A stretch of 64,000 nucleotides of DNA from JADJWR01 sp964509545. GTDB taxonomy: Bacteria; Pseudomonadota; Gammaproteobacteria; Burkholderiales; Burkholderiaceae_F. Shown here one piece after another: positions 7,625 through 16,284 of this stretch. The translations under genes and the position numbers were made by a program. A model generated the notes under the pieces. It had not been told where the DNA came from and did no database searches. It saw nothing but the letters and a program-made list of their open reading frames with translations. Every line of letters starts with the position of its first letter. Within the stretch, counting starts at the first letter, position 1. The stretch is from NCBI GenBank assembly GCA_964509545.1, contig CAZDXQ010000013.1:14030-78029 (forward strand). The letters are read 5' to 3'.

Positions 7625-9430
7625 ATGCGTACCGAATACTGCGGCCTGGTGGACACGAGGTTCATCGGTCAGAGCGTGACGCTGTTCGGCTGGGTGCACC
7701 GCCGGCGCGACCACGGCGGCGTGATCTTCATCGACCTGCGCGATCGCGAGGGCCTCGTCCAGGTGGTCTGCGATCCGGATCGCCCCGGCGTGTTCGCCAG
7801 CGCCGAGAAGATCCGCAATGAGTTCTGCATCAAAGTCGTGGGACAGGTGCGCGAACGGCCGGCCGGCACCGCCAACGCCAACCTCGTCTCGGGACAGATC
7901 GAGGTGCTGTGCCAGGAACTGACCATCCTGAACCCGTCGGTGGCGGTGCCGTTCCAGCTCGACGACGAAGACCTGTCCGAGGCCACGCGACTGACGCACC
8001 GGGTGCTCGATCTGCGCCGCGCGCCGATGCAGAAGAACCTGCGCCTGCGCCACAGGGTGACGATGGCAGTGCGCAGGTTTTTCGACGCGGCGGGCTTCAT
8101 CGACGTCGAGACGCCGATGCTCACCAAGAGCACGCCGGAAGGCGCGCGCGACTACCTGGTGCCGTCGCGCGTGCACCCGGGCCAGTTCTTCGCGCTGCCG
8201 CAGTCGCCGCAGCTTTTCAAGCAGCTGCTGATGATCGCCGGCTACGACCGCTACTACCAGATCGTCAAGTGTTTCCGCGACGAGGATCTCCGGGCCGACC
8301 GGCAGCCGGAGTTCACCCAGATCGACGTCGAGACCAGCTTCCTGACGGAACAGGAAATCCGCTCGATCATGGAGCAGATGATCCGCACGGTGTTCAAGGA
8401 AGTCCTGGACGTCGAACTGCCTAACCCGTTCCCGGTCATGCCGTATGCGGAGGCGATGGCGCGCTTCGGCTCGGACAAGCCCGACCTGCGCGTGAAGATG
8501 GAACTGACGGAACTGACCGACGTGATGCGCGACGTGGATTTCAAGGTCTTCCGCGCCGCGACGGAGCTGGTCGATGGTCGCGTTGCCGCGCTGCGCGTGC
8601 CGGGCGCCGCGCATCCGACCGACGGCATGCCGCGCTCGGAAATCGACGCGATGACCGAGTTCGTCAAGATCTACGGCGCCAAGGGGCTCGCCTACATCAA
8701 GGTCAACGAGAAATCAAAGGGACGCGACGGCCTGCAGAGCCCGATCGTCAAGAACCTGCATGACGCCGCGCTGGCCGAAATCCTCAGACGCACCGGTGCG
8801 CAGGACGGCGACGTGATCTTCTTCGGCGCCGACCGCGCCAAGGTCGTCGCCGACAGCATGGGCGCGCTGCGGCTGAAAATCGGCCACAGCGAGTTCGGCC
8901 GCGCGCACGGCCTGTCCGAGCCCGGCTGGCGGCCGCTGTGGGTGATCGACTTCCCGATGTTCGAGTACGACGAGGAAGAAAACCGCTTTGTGGCCGCGCA
9001 CCACCCCTTCACCAGCCCGAAGGACGAGCACATCGACTACCTGGAGACCGACCCGTCGAAGTGCCTGGCCAAGGCCTACGACATGGCCCTGAACGGCTGG
9101 GAGATCGGCGGCGGTTCGGTGCGGATCCACCGCGAGGACGTGCAGAGCAAGGTCTTTCGCGCGCTGAAGATCGGCCCCGAGGAGGCGCGCGCCAAGTTCG
9201 GTTTCCTTCTCGACGCGTTGCAGTACGGCGCGCCGCCGCACGGCGGCATCGCCTTTGGCCTGGACCGCATCGTCACGATGATGGCCGGAGCCGAGTCGAT
9301 CCGCGATGTGATCGCCTTCCCGAAGACGCAGCGCGCGCAGTGCCTGCTGACGCAGGCGCCGTCGCCGGTCGATGAAAAGCAGCTGCGCGAACTGCACATC
9401 CGCGTGCGCGGCGAAACCAAGGGGGGTTGA
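7625..9430 (+). CDS. aspS: Aspartyl-tRNA synthetase
   Basis: A 601-residue bacterial-type class II AspRS. It has an N-terminal OB anticodon-binding domain (GWVHRRRDHGGVIFIDLRDR), class II motif 1 (FIDVETPMLTKSTPEGARDY), motif 2 (CFRDEDLRADRQPEFTQID), a GAD insertion domain in the middle, and motif 3 near the C-terminus (GIAFGLDRIVTMMAG). His30 in RRRDHGG matches the residue seen in non-discriminating AspRS, which also charge tRNA-Asn; bacteria lacking AsnRS rely on this with GatCAB. ATG 7625 is chosen although the frame stays open upstream, because the extra 76 residues are low-complexity and MRTEYCG is the usual start. Confidence 0.97.
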   Translation: MRTEYCGLVDTRFIGQSVTLFGWVHRRRDHGGVIFIDLRDREGLVQVVCDPDRPGVFASAEKIRNEFCIKVVGQVRERPAGTANANLVSGQIEVLCQELTILNPSVAVPFQLDDEDLSEATRLTHRVLDLRRAPMQKNLRLRHRVTMAVRRFFDAAGFIDVETPMLTKSTPEGARDYLVPSRVHPGQFFALPQSPQLFKQLLMIAGYDRYYQIVKCFRDEDLRADRQPEFTQIDVETSFLTEQEIRSIMEQMIRTVFKEVLDVELPNPFPVMPYAEAMARFGSDKPDLRVKMELTELTDVMRDVDFKVFRAATELVDGRVAALRVPGAAHPTDGMPRSEIDAMTEFVKIYGAKGLAYIKVNEKSKGRDGLQSPIVKNLHDAALAEILRRTGAQDGDVIFFGADRAKVVADSMGALRLKIGHSEFGRAHGLSEPGWRPLWVIDFPMFEYDEEENRFVAAHHPFTSPKDEHIDYLETDPSKCLAKAYDMALNGWEIGGGSVRIHREDVQSKVFRALKIGPEEARAKFGFLLDALQYGAPPHGGIAFGLDRIVTMMAGAESIRDVIAFPKTQRAQCLLTQAPSPVDEKQLRELHIRVRGETKGG

Positions 9431-9488
9431 CGGCGGCAGACGCGGCCGCGCATCGGCGCGGCGCCGTGCCATCGGACCGCGCTTTACG

Positions 9489-10784
9489 ATGTGCCTGCGC
9501 ATGAACAGGAAGCGACCCGCGTCGCGAGCGGCCGGGATCGCGCTGGTGGCACTGCTTGCCGCGGGCGGCGACGGCGCGCGCGCCGAGACATGGTCGTATC
9601 GGGTCGAACTCGACCCGGCCGCACCACTGACCGCGCGCGTGTCCGTCGAATTGCCGGCGGCGCGCCGCGCGCAGGACTTCAGCGTGCAGGTGCGCGGCAT
9701 GGGCATCGAACTGGTGCCGCAGGTGGCCGATCTGCGCTGCGACGGCGCGCCTCTGGCCCCCGACTCCGCCGGCGCCTGGCGCGTGCAGGGCTGGAACTGC
9801 GTGCGCCTGTCCTGGCAGGTGCCGATGAAGACGGCCGCGGCCGGCGTCGACCCGCGCAGTCGCGAAAGCGTCTTCGATCCGGCGGCCCGCTACTGGCTGT
9901 TCAGCGAGGCGGCGTCATTGTTGCGGCCGGTTGGCGAGGCGCAGCACCGCGGCGAAGTCGAATTCGTCGGTGGCGGCCCGGTGTACGGCGGCGCACTGGT
10001 CGCGGGCTCGGCGAGGCGCAGCGTGCCCGAACTCGAGCGGGCGCCGGAGTTCTACGTGGTTGGTGACCTGCCTGCAGTCGCGCTGCGCGAGGCGGGTGCC
10101 GAGGTGCTGCACGTCGATGCCGCCGGCGTCAAACTGGCGCCGCTGCTCGACGAGCAGCGACGGGCGCTGCGTTACTTCGTTCGCACCGGTGGCCTGCACC
10201 GGTCCGCCGCAGCGATGACGGTCGTCTGGCTGGCCGGCGGCGAAGACAGTGCCGCGCCGGTGCAGGTCGACGGCGACCACACCGTGCTGCTCGGCGGAGC
10301 GGCGTTCGACGGCCGCCTGCGGCATGTGGAGACCCACCTCGTCGGGCTGCTGCGACAGTCCTTCGCTCAGTTGCTACCCGCCGGCATGCCTGCATGGGCG
10401 CGCGAGAGCCTGGCGCAGTTCTATGCGCTCAAGGCGCTGCGTCGCTCCGACCTGCCGCCTGCAGCGGTGGCGGCCGCGGAGCGAAGGTACATCGATGCCC
10501 TGCGCCCGCCGGCATTGAAACTGCGCGAGGCGCAGCGACGCCTGCAGGCCGGCGAGGCTGCGGCGCGCGCCGACCTGCAGGTCAATGGCGCCACCTTCTG
10601 GGATCGCGTCGAGCGGGCCATCGTGAGAAAGAGCGGCTTTCGTACGCTCGACTCGATCCTGCCGCGGCTCGTGGCCGTCCGCTGGCCCGATGATCGGCTG
10701 CCGCCCGCCGTCGTCGAGCGCCTGCGCCGCTATGGCGGGGACAGCGCGATCGATGGGCTGATCGAACATTACGTCGGCGATTGA
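9489..10784 (+). CDS. Secreted protein of unknown function, distantly M61-peptidase-like
   Basis: A 431-residue exported protein with an N-terminal basic-hydrophobic signal (MNRKRPASRAAGIALVALLA, cleavage near ARA-ETW). An N-terminal beta-rich half contains SYRVELDPAAP and VRLSWQVP; the C-terminal half has PAWARESLAQFYALKALRR and a helical end. The layout recalls M61 glycyl-aminopeptidase proteins, in which a helix bearing HExxH precedes the WxxEGxxxYY segment. No HExxH is visible here, so if related it is not an active zinc peptidase. ATG 9501 is an alternative start. It lies between aspS and nudB. Confidence 0.6.
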   Translation: MCLRMNRKRPASRAAGIALVALLAAGGDGARAETWSYRVELDPAAPLTARVSVELPAARRAQDFSVQVRGMGIELVPQVADLRCDGAPLAPDSAGAWRVQGWNCVRLSWQVPMKTAAAGVDPRSRESVFDPAARYWLFSEAASLLRPVGEAQHRGEVEFVGGGPVYGGALVAGSARRSVPELERAPEFYVVGDLPAVALREAGAEVLHVDAAGVKLAPLLDEQRRALRYFVRTGGLHRSAAAMTVVWLAGGEDSAAPVQVDGDHTVLLGGAAFDGRLRHVETHLVGLLRQSFAQLLPAGMPAWARESLAQFYALKALRRSDLPPAAVAAAERRYIDALRPPALKLREAQRRLQAGEAAARADLQVNGATFWDRVERAIVRKSGFRTLDSILPRLVAVRWPDDRLPPAVVERLRRYGGDSAIDGLIEHYVGD

Positions 10785-10818
10785 GCCTTCAGCCGGATGA
10801 CGGCGTGCGGACGCGGCG

Positions 10819-11292
10819 ATGGCCTTCAAGATCCCCGAATCGGTGCTGGTGGTGATCCATACGCCGGCGCTCGACGTGCTGCTGCTCGAACGCGTCGATT
10901 TTCCCGGCTTCTGGCAGTCGGTGACCGGCAGCCGGTCCACGCCGGACGAGCCGCTGGCGTCGACCTGCGCCCGCGAGGTGCGGGAAGAGACCGGGCTGGC
11001 GCGGGCGGCGGCCGATTTCGACGACTGGAACTACAGCAACCGTTACTCGATCTATCCGCAGTGGCGCCATCGCTATGCTGCCGGCGTCACGCACAATGTC
11101 GAGCACCTGTACGGACTGCGCGTCGAAGAGCGATTTGCGCCGCGACTGGCGCCGCGCGAACATCGACGCTGGCAGTGGCTGAACTGGCGCGATGCCGCCG
11201 ATGTCTGCTTTTCCTGGACCAACGCACAGGCGATTCGCCTGCTGGCTTTTCGCGCTGCTGCTGGCCGGCAGCGCTCCGGCACAGGCGGCTGA
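10819..11292 (+). CDS. nudB: Dihydroneopterin triphosphate diphosphatase (Nudix)
   Basis: A 157-residue Nudix hydrolase. The start AFKIPESVLVVIHTP, the VLLLERVDFPGFWQSVTGS segment and a Nudix box ending AREVREETGLA are typical of NudB, which removes pyrophosphate from dihydroneopterin triphosphate in folate synthesis. The end FSWTNAQAIRLL matches where family members usually finish. As in other betaproteobacterial NudB proteins, the spacing from the box Gly to the first Glu is one longer than the generic consensus. Its last 100 bp overlap the start of the next gene in another frame. Confidence 0.92.
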   Translation: MAFKIPESVLVVIHTPALDVLLLERVDFPGFWQSVTGSRSTPDEPLASTCAREVREETGLARAAADFDDWNYSNRYSIYPQWRHRYAAGVTHNVEHLYGLRVEERFAPRLAPREHRRWQWLNWRDAADVCFSWTNAQAIRLLAFRAAAGRQRSGTGG

Positions 11293-11824
11293 CGTCGAAG
11301 TCCGCCGTGATGGCGCCGCCTTCTCCGTGCGGGCGGAGGCGCAACTGCAGGCCGACCAGCGCAGCGCCTGGCAGACGGTGACCGACTATGAACACCTGCC
11401 GCAGTTCGTGCCCGGCATTCGCCGCGTGCAGGTGCTGGCGCGCTTGGCGCAGGGCGCAACGGAACGGCTGCTGGTCGAACACAGCGGCGAGTTCCGCTGG
11501 CTGTGGTTCAGCCAGCCGGTGCAGGTCTGGCTCGAGGTGACGCATGAGGTGCCCGAGCGGGTGCAGGCGCATTCGGTGCTGCCGTCCGGCGTCAGCGTCG
11601 AGCGCAGCACGCTGCGTGATTTCGAGGGCAGCTATCGGCTCGAGGCCATCGACGCCGGTCGCACCCGCCTGGTCTACCGGGCCCGTTTCGAGCCGGCGCA
11701 GCCGCTGCTGCCGCTGTTCGGCGCGCTGGCCATCCGTCACAGCGCCAGCGAGCAGTTCAATGCCCTGACGGCGGAGATCGAGCGCCGCGCCGCGCGCGGC
11801 CGCATCGAGCAGGCCGCGCGATGA
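11192..11824 (+). CDS. Exported SRPBCC (polyketide cyclase/START-like) protein
   Basis: A 210-residue protein with a signal peptide (HRRFACWLFALLLAGSAPAQAA) followed by a START-like domain: FSVRAEAQLQADQRSAWQTV, DYEHLPQFVPGIRRVQVL, FRWLWFSQPVQVWLEV and a C-terminal helix IRHSASEQFNALTAEIE. Family proteins bind hydrophobic ligands; the ligand here is unknown. The start (ATG 11192, or ATG 11201) lies inside nudB, a roughly 100-bp overlap in another frame. No in-frame start further downstream preserves the signal peptide. The stop overlaps the next start as ATGA. Confidence 0.75.
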   Translation: MPPMSAFPGPTHRRFACWLFALLLAGSAPAQAADVEVRRDGAAFSVRAEAQLQADQRSAWQTVTDYEHLPQFVPGIRRVQVLARLAQGATERLLVEHSGEFRWLWFSQPVQVWLEVTHEVPERVQAHSVLPSGVSVERSTLRDFEGSYRLEAIDAGRTRLVYRARFEPAQPLLPLFGALAIRHSASEQFNALTAEIERRAARGRIEQAAR

Positions 11825-13293
11825 ACCGAAATCGCGGCACGGTCGCTGCCGTTGTCGTGGCCTTGCTGGCGGGCGGCTGCGCCAGCCTCGACCCCTATGC
11901 GCGGGCGCCGATCGACGCCCACCTTCAGCGCGCCGACTCCGTTGGCGATTGCGCCCGGTTGCTGCAGCGGGTCGACGAGCAGATCGATGCGCGCGGCGTT
12001 CGCGACGCGGCCGCGCGGCGTGTTCCGGGGTTCCCCTATCTGCGCGTCGACCGCTTCACCGCCAGCCTCGACGGCGCTGCTCGGCAGATGGGCCGTGCCG
12101 GATTCGCCGCATGGAGCGAACTGATGGCACAGGCCGACCGGCAGGCGCGCGCGGCCGAGCTCGCCAATGCCGGTCAGCCGGTTCCGGCCGCCGCGCTGGA
12201 CGCCTGCCGCTACACCCTCGCGGTGGCGGACAGCGGCGCGCTGGCGCAGCTGCAGGCCGCGGCGCAGGTGCCCGACGACTACAGCACCACGATGCGCGCG
12301 CTCGGCCTGTATCCGCTGACGCGACTTGCCTTCGCCGCCGGGATCCGCGGCTGGCAGCAGCGCACGCGCGATCAATTCGCCGTGCCGCTGGCGCAACTGC
12401 CACGGACCGGTACGCTGCTGCGTTACCTGCCGGCGGCGAGAACGCCGGAACTGCCACCGCCGCCGCGCTCGGCCGCCTTTGCGCTGCCGGCGCCGTCCCG
12501 TGCGCAGTTCGCCGAATCGGTGCTGCGCCATGCACCGGCGCTCGAGGTCGACACCGCCAGCGATGACGATCGGATCGGTGCGCTGTACTGGCGCGGCGGT
12601 GATGCTCCGGCGATCGCCGTCGAGACCACGCAGCCGGTGGCCTATGTGCGCACGGCCTATGCCCACTTCGCCGGGCGCGTGCGCCTGCAACTGGTCTACA
12701 CGTTCTGGTTTCCGGCGCGGCCGGCCGAGCACGCGCTGGATCTTCTGGCGGGGCACCTCGACGGATTGATCTGGCGGGTGACGCTCGACGAGTCCGGCGA
12801 GCCGCTGCTGTACGACTCGATCCACGCCTGCGGCTGTTATCACCTCTTCTTCCCGACCGCAGCGGTCATTGCCCGGCCACAGCCGGCGAGCCTCGACGAA
12901 GGGCTGTTCTCGCCGCAGGAGGCGCCCGCGCTCGGCGCCGGCCAGCGCATCGTGCTGCGGCTGCAGGCACGCACGCACTACCTGCAGCGCGTCGCGCTCG
13001 GCGCGGCCAACACGCGGCAGGGCATCGACTACGTGCTGCGCGACGAAAACGACTTGCGCATGCTGCCCTGGCCTGCCGGCGGCACGCGCAGCGCGTACGA
13101 TGCGGCCGGGTTCGTACCCGGCACCGAGCGCGCCGAGCGCTGGTTGTTCTGGCCGATGGGCATCGCCAGCCCCGGCCAGATGCGGCAGTGGGGGCGGCAT
13201 GCGACCGCGTTCGTCGGTCGCCGCCACTTCGACGATGCCCGGCTGCCGGACCTGTACTTCGAGCCGCGCGTGCAAGGCGCGGCCGGCGACTAG
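11821..13293 (+). CDS. Lipoprotein of unknown function
   Basis: A 490-residue protein with a lipobox LLAGGC at about residue 20, so it is probably an outer-membrane or periplasm-facing lipoprotein. No domain is recognised with confidence. The middle holds many aromatic segments (YAHFAGRVRLQLVYTFWFPARP, broken here for length: YAHFAGRVRLQL then VYTFWFPARP) and a Cys pair in IHACGCYHLFF. The C-terminal part includes RWLFWPMGIASPGQMRQWG. It is coupled by ATGA to the START-like gene and followed 3 bp later by the endonuclease-fold gene, so the run 10819-15361 is probably one transcript with a membrane/lipid theme. Confidence 0.7.
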   Translation: MNRNRGTVAAVVVALLAGGCASLDPYARAPIDAHLQRADSVGDCARLLQRVDEQIDARGVRDAAARRVPGFPYLRVDRFTASLDGAARQMGRAGFAAWSELMAQADRQARAAELANAGQPVPAAALDACRYTLAVADSGALAQLQAAAQVPDDYSTTMRALGLYPLTRLAFAAGIRGWQQRTRDQFAVPLAQLPRTGTLLRYLPAARTPELPPPPRSAAFALPAPSRAQFAESVLRHAPALEVDTASDDDRIGALYWRGGDAPAIAVETTQPVAYVRTAYAHFAGRVRLQLVYTFWFPARPAEHALDLLAGHLDGLIWRVTLDESGEPLLYDSIHACGCYHLFFPTAAVIARPQPASLDEGLFSPQEAPALGAGQRIVLRLQARTHYLQRVALGAANTRQGIDYVLRDENDLRMLPWPAGGTRSAYDAAGFVPGTERAERWLFWPMGIASPGQMRQWGRHATAFVGRRHFDDARLPDLYFEPRVQGAAGD

Positions 13294-13296
13294 AAG

Positions 13297-14118
13297 ATGA
13301 AGCTGCGCGTAGCGACCTACAACATCCACAAGGGCGTCACCGGCATCCGCCGTCGGCCCCGCATCCACGACGTCAAGCTGGCGCTGAATACGATCGACGC
13401 CGACATCGTGTTCCTGCAGGAAGTGCAGGACCGCAACGAAATGCTGCGCCATCACGCCAACTACCCGTCGGCGCGGCAACTCGACTTTCTGGCCACCGGC
13501 GGCTACGAGCACCTCGCATATGGCATGAACGCGGTCTATCCGCACGGGCACCATGGCAATGCGATCCTGTCGCGGCACGCGATCGGACACTTCACCAACC
13601 ACGACATCTCCGATCACGCGCTGGAAAAGCGCGGCATGCTGCACGCGGTGTCGCGGGTGCTGCCGCCGAGGGGGCGCAAGGCGCGCGAGGTTCACCTGAT
13701 CTGCGTGCACTTCGGCCTGATCAAGCGCAGCCGGCTGCGCCAGGCTTCGCTGCTGGCCGATTTCGTCGACGCGGAAATCCCGCCCGAGGCGCCGCTGATC
13801 ATCGCCGGCGACTTCAACGACTGGCAACGCCGCGTCGACGATCTGCTGCGCAGCCGGCTCGAAGTCGCCGAGGTCAGCGTCGCCGACGCGCCGGCGAACG
13901 GCCGCCGCTCGGTGCTCGACCGCGTGCTGCCGTGGCGTGGCGGCCGCGAGACGGCGCAGCCGGTGTCGCGCACCTTCCCGAGCTTCGCGCCCTGGCTGAC
14001 GCTCGACCGCATCTACGTGCGCGGCTTCGCCGTGCGCAGGATCGAGGTGCCCAAGGGCCTGACCTGGGCGCGCCGCTCCGACCACGCGCCGCTCATTGCC
14101 GATCTCGAACTGAAGTGA
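13297..14118 (+). CDS. Endonuclease/exonuclease/phosphatase family protein (YbhP-like)
   Basis: A 273-residue cytoplasmic protein of the EEP fold. It shows LRVATYNIHKGV (metal-binding Asn), IVFLQEVQDRNEM (catalytic Glu), HFGLIKRSRLRQ, the GDFNDW motif with catalytic Asp/Asn, LDRIYVRGF and a terminal SDHAPLIADLEL with the catalytic His. Enzymes of this group cleave phosphodiesters in nucleic acids or phospholipids. It sits directly before a ClsB-type cardiolipin synthase, the same pairing as ybhP-ybhO in Escherichia coli, which suggests a lipid-related substrate. Confidence 0.9.
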   Translation: MKLRVATYNIHKGVTGIRRRPRIHDVKLALNTIDADIVFLQEVQDRNEMLRHHANYPSARQLDFLATGGYEHLAYGMNAVYPHGHHGNAILSRHAIGHFTNHDISDHALEKRGMLHAVSRVLPPRGRKAREVHLICVHFGLIKRSRLRQASLLADFVDAEIPPEAPLIIAGDFNDWQRRVDDLLRSRLEVAEVSVADAPANGRRSVLDRVLPWRGGRETAQPVSRTFPSFAPWLTLDRIYVRGFAVRRIEVPKGLTWARRSDHAPLIADLELK

Positions 14119-14131
14119 CGCGCGGCCACTG

Positions 14132-15361
14132 ATGAGCGCATCGACGGCGGCGGGCGCAGTGCAGCGGACGCTGCGGCTGGCGGCGCCGACGGTCGTTTAT
14201 GGCGGCAACCGCATCCGCCTGCTCGTCAACGGCGAACAGTATTTCCCCGAACTGCTGGCGGCGATCGAAAGCGCGCGCCGCGTCATCGAGATCGAAACCT
14301 ACATCTTTGCCGAGGACAACATCGGCCTGCGCGTGAGCTTCGCGCTGGCCGCCGCCGCCAGCCGGGGCGTGGAGGTGCGGCTGCTGATCGACGGCTTCGG
14401 CGGCGGCGAGCATGCGCGGCGGCTGGTGCGCGAGCTTGGCGTGCACGGCGTGCAGGTCAAGATCTACCGGCCCGAGCGCTGGTGGCGGCTCGAGCGCAGG
14501 CTGCTGCGCCGGCTGCATCGCAAGATCGCCGTGTTCGACGAGCAGCTGGCCTTTGTCGGCGGCATCAACATCATCGACGACCACAACGTGCCGCCGCACG
14601 TGCGTGGCCGCATCGGCCCGCGCTTCGACTTCGCGGTGGCCTGCGAAGGACCGATCGTGTCGGCGATCGCGCTGGCCGCCCGGCGTCTGTGGTGGACGCT
14701 CGACTTCGTCAATCTGCGCCGCCGCGCCGGGCCGCTGCCGACGTTGCGGGCGATTCCGCGGCAGGCGGCCGCTGCCGGCGGCGTCGCCGCCTCGCTGGTG
14801 CTGCGCGACAACCTGCGCAACCGCCGCGCGATCGAGCGCGCCTACCTGCAGGCGTTCGCCTCGGCGCGGACGCAGGTGATCATCGCCAATGCCTACTTCC
14901 TGCCGGGCCGGCGCTTCCGCGCCGCGCTGCTGGCGATGGCCAGCCGCGGCGTGCGCGTGCGACTGCTGCTGCAGGGGCAGGTCGAATACGCGCTGCAGTA
15001 CTACTCGCAGCGCGCGCTGTACGGGCAGCTTCTCGACGGCGGCGTCGAGATCCACGAGTACGTGGCCAGCTACATGCACGCCAAGGTCGCGGTCGTCGAC
15101 GAGCGCTGGGCCACGGTCGGCTCGTCGAACATCGATCCGTATTCGCTGCTGCTGGCGCGCGAGGCCAACGTCGTCGTGCACGACGCCGCATTCGCCAGCC
15201 AGCTCGGCGGCGTGCTCGCAGAGGCCATCGAGCGGCACTCGCGCCGCATCGAAGCGGCCGATTACGCCCGCCGCGGCTGGCTCGCCCGCGCCCGCGACTG
15301 GCTCGCCTACTTCGTCGTGCGGCTGGCGACCGTCACGCTGGCGCGTGGCCGCGACTACTGA
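14132..15361 (+). CDS. clsB: Cardiolipin synthase B-type phospholipase D protein
   Basis: A 409-residue member of the phospholipase D superfamily with two HKD motifs: HRKIAVFDEQLAFVGG near residue 129 and HAKVAVVDERWATVGSSNID near residue 316. Other ClsB features are IEIETYIFAEDNIG, GGINIIDDHN and LLAREANVVV. It probably makes cardiolipin by condensing two phospholipids at the inner membrane face. It has no N-terminal membrane helices, which separates it from ClsA. It starts 13 bp after the EEP gene. Confidence 0.9.
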   Translation: MSASTAAGAVQRTLRLAAPTVVYGGNRIRLLVNGEQYFPELLAAIESARRVIEIETYIFAEDNIGLRVSFALAAAASRGVEVRLLIDGFGGGEHARRLVRELGVHGVQVKIYRPERWWRLERRLLRRLHRKIAVFDEQLAFVGGINIIDDHNVPPHVRGRIGPRFDFAVACEGPIVSAIALAARRLWWTLDFVNLRRRAGPLPTLRAIPRQAAAAGGVAASLVLRDNLRNRRAIERAYLQAFASARTQVIIANAYFLPGRRFRAALLAMASRGVRVRLLLQGQVEYALQYYSQRALYGQLLDGGVEIHEYVASYMHAKVAVVDERWATVGSSNIDPYSLLLAREANVVVHDAAFASQLGGVLAEAIERHSRRIEAADYARRGWLARARDWLAYFVVRLATVTLARGRDY

Positions 15362-15387
15362 AAATCGGGGTCAGAGTCGAATTTCTC
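15361..15387 (+). repeat. REP-like element core between clsB and the MipA-like gene
   Basis: The sequence AAATCGGGGTCAGAGTCGAATTT occupies about 15362-15384, immediately after the clsB stop and 5 bp before the next start codon. I recall this core as a recurrent intergenic sequence in beta- and gammaproteobacteria, often near REP-associated tyrosine transposases. Only one copy is visible in the window and no transposase is present. It leaves the downstream gene without a normal leader. Confidence 0.45.
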
Positions 15388-15389
15388 CA

Positions 15390-16247
15390 ATGACAGCGGC
15401 GACGAGAGAGTTCTTGCCGGCACCTCGATGGCGCAGCTTCGTGCTGGCGGCGTTCGCGCCGTTCGGCGTGGCCGGCGCGAGCGATCTGCCGCGATGGGAG
15501 CTGGGCGCGGGCATGGCCGTCGCCCACCTGCCCGACTATCGCGGCGCCGGCGAAGGGCGCGCCTACGTCCTGCCGGTGCCGTACTTCGTCTATCGCGGCG
15601 AGCGGCTGCGCGCCGACCGCGACGGACTGCGCGGCGAGATCTTCGAGAGCGAACGGCTCGACCTGAACGTCAGCGTCGGCCTCGGCGTGCCGGTGCGAAG
15701 CAGCGACAACGAGGCGCGCCGAGGCATGGCGCGGCTCGATCCGGTGGTCGAGGCCGGTCCGTCGCTGAACGTGCGGCTTTCGGGCGACGCTTCCGGCGCG
15801 AGCGACTGGCGGCTGAGCCTGCCGCTGCGCGCGGCCTTTGCCGTCGACGACACGCGCCTGCGCAGCGCCGGCGCAGTGTTTTCGCCGCGACTGCGCTACG
15901 GCGTGCGCGACGTCGCCTGGCTCGGTCGAGGAACGCTGCGCGTCGCCTTCGGCCCGAACTTCGGCACGCGCGAGTATCACGGTTACACCTACGACGTGCC
16001 GGCGGCCTCGGCGACCGCCACCCGGCCAGCCTATGCCGCCCGCGGCGGCTATTCCGGCGCCTCGCTGTCGCTCACGATCGACCGCAGCGCCGGGGCGCAC
16101 CGCGTCTATGTCTATGTGGCGGCCGAGTCGATTCGGGGTGCGGCATTCGACGACAGCCCGCTGGTCCGCCGCTCGGCCAACGTCGGCGCCGGTTTTGCCT
16201 ACTTCTACGTGTTCGCCAGCGGAGGCACCGGCGTTGCGCCGCGCTGA
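15390..16247 (+). CDS. mipA: MipA/OmpV family outer membrane protein
   Basis: A 285-residue exported beta-barrel protein. After a signal region (FVLAAFAPFGVAGA) it reads RWELGAGMAVAHLPDYRGAGE and LPVPYFVYRGERLRADRDG, the hallmark start of the MipA/OmpV family, then alternating beta strands to the C-terminus. Family members serve as scaffolds for murein enzymes or as general porins. ATG 15390 is only 5 bp from the REP-like core and has no clear ribosome-binding site. The C-terminus ends in a short glycine-rich tail rather than a terminal Phe, which is unusual for a barrel. Confidence 0.85.
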   Translation: MTAATREFLPAPRWRSFVLAAFAPFGVAGASDLPRWELGAGMAVAHLPDYRGAGEGRAYVLPVPYFVYRGERLRADRDGLRGEIFESERLDLNVSVGLGVPVRSSDNEARRGMARLDPVVEAGPSLNVRLSGDASGASDWRLSLPLRAAFAVDDTRLRSAGAVFSPRLRYGVRDVAWLGRGTLRVAFGPNFGTREYHGYTYDVPAASATATRPAYAARGGYSGASLSLTIDRSAGAHRVYVYVAAESIRGAAFDDSPLVRRSANVGAGFAYFYVFASGGTGVAPR

Positions 16248-16257
16248 GGCGCGGCGC
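16236..16257. terminator. GC-rich hairpin between convergent genes
   Basis: GCGCCGCGC (16236-16244) pairs perfectly with GCGCGGCGC (16249-16257) around a four-base loop that includes the stop codon of the MipA-like gene. There is no T-run on either side, so it would be an imperfect intrinsic terminator at best. It sits in the gap between two convergent genes. Confidence 0.4.
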
Positions 16258-16284
16258 GGCCTCGAAGCCGCGGCCGCAGCGCGA

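Noticed and set aside
6233..8614. A 793-residue open frame on the minus strand
   Set aside because: It is antisense to aspS, DUF502 and FmdB, all well-supported genes, and has shadow-like composition.
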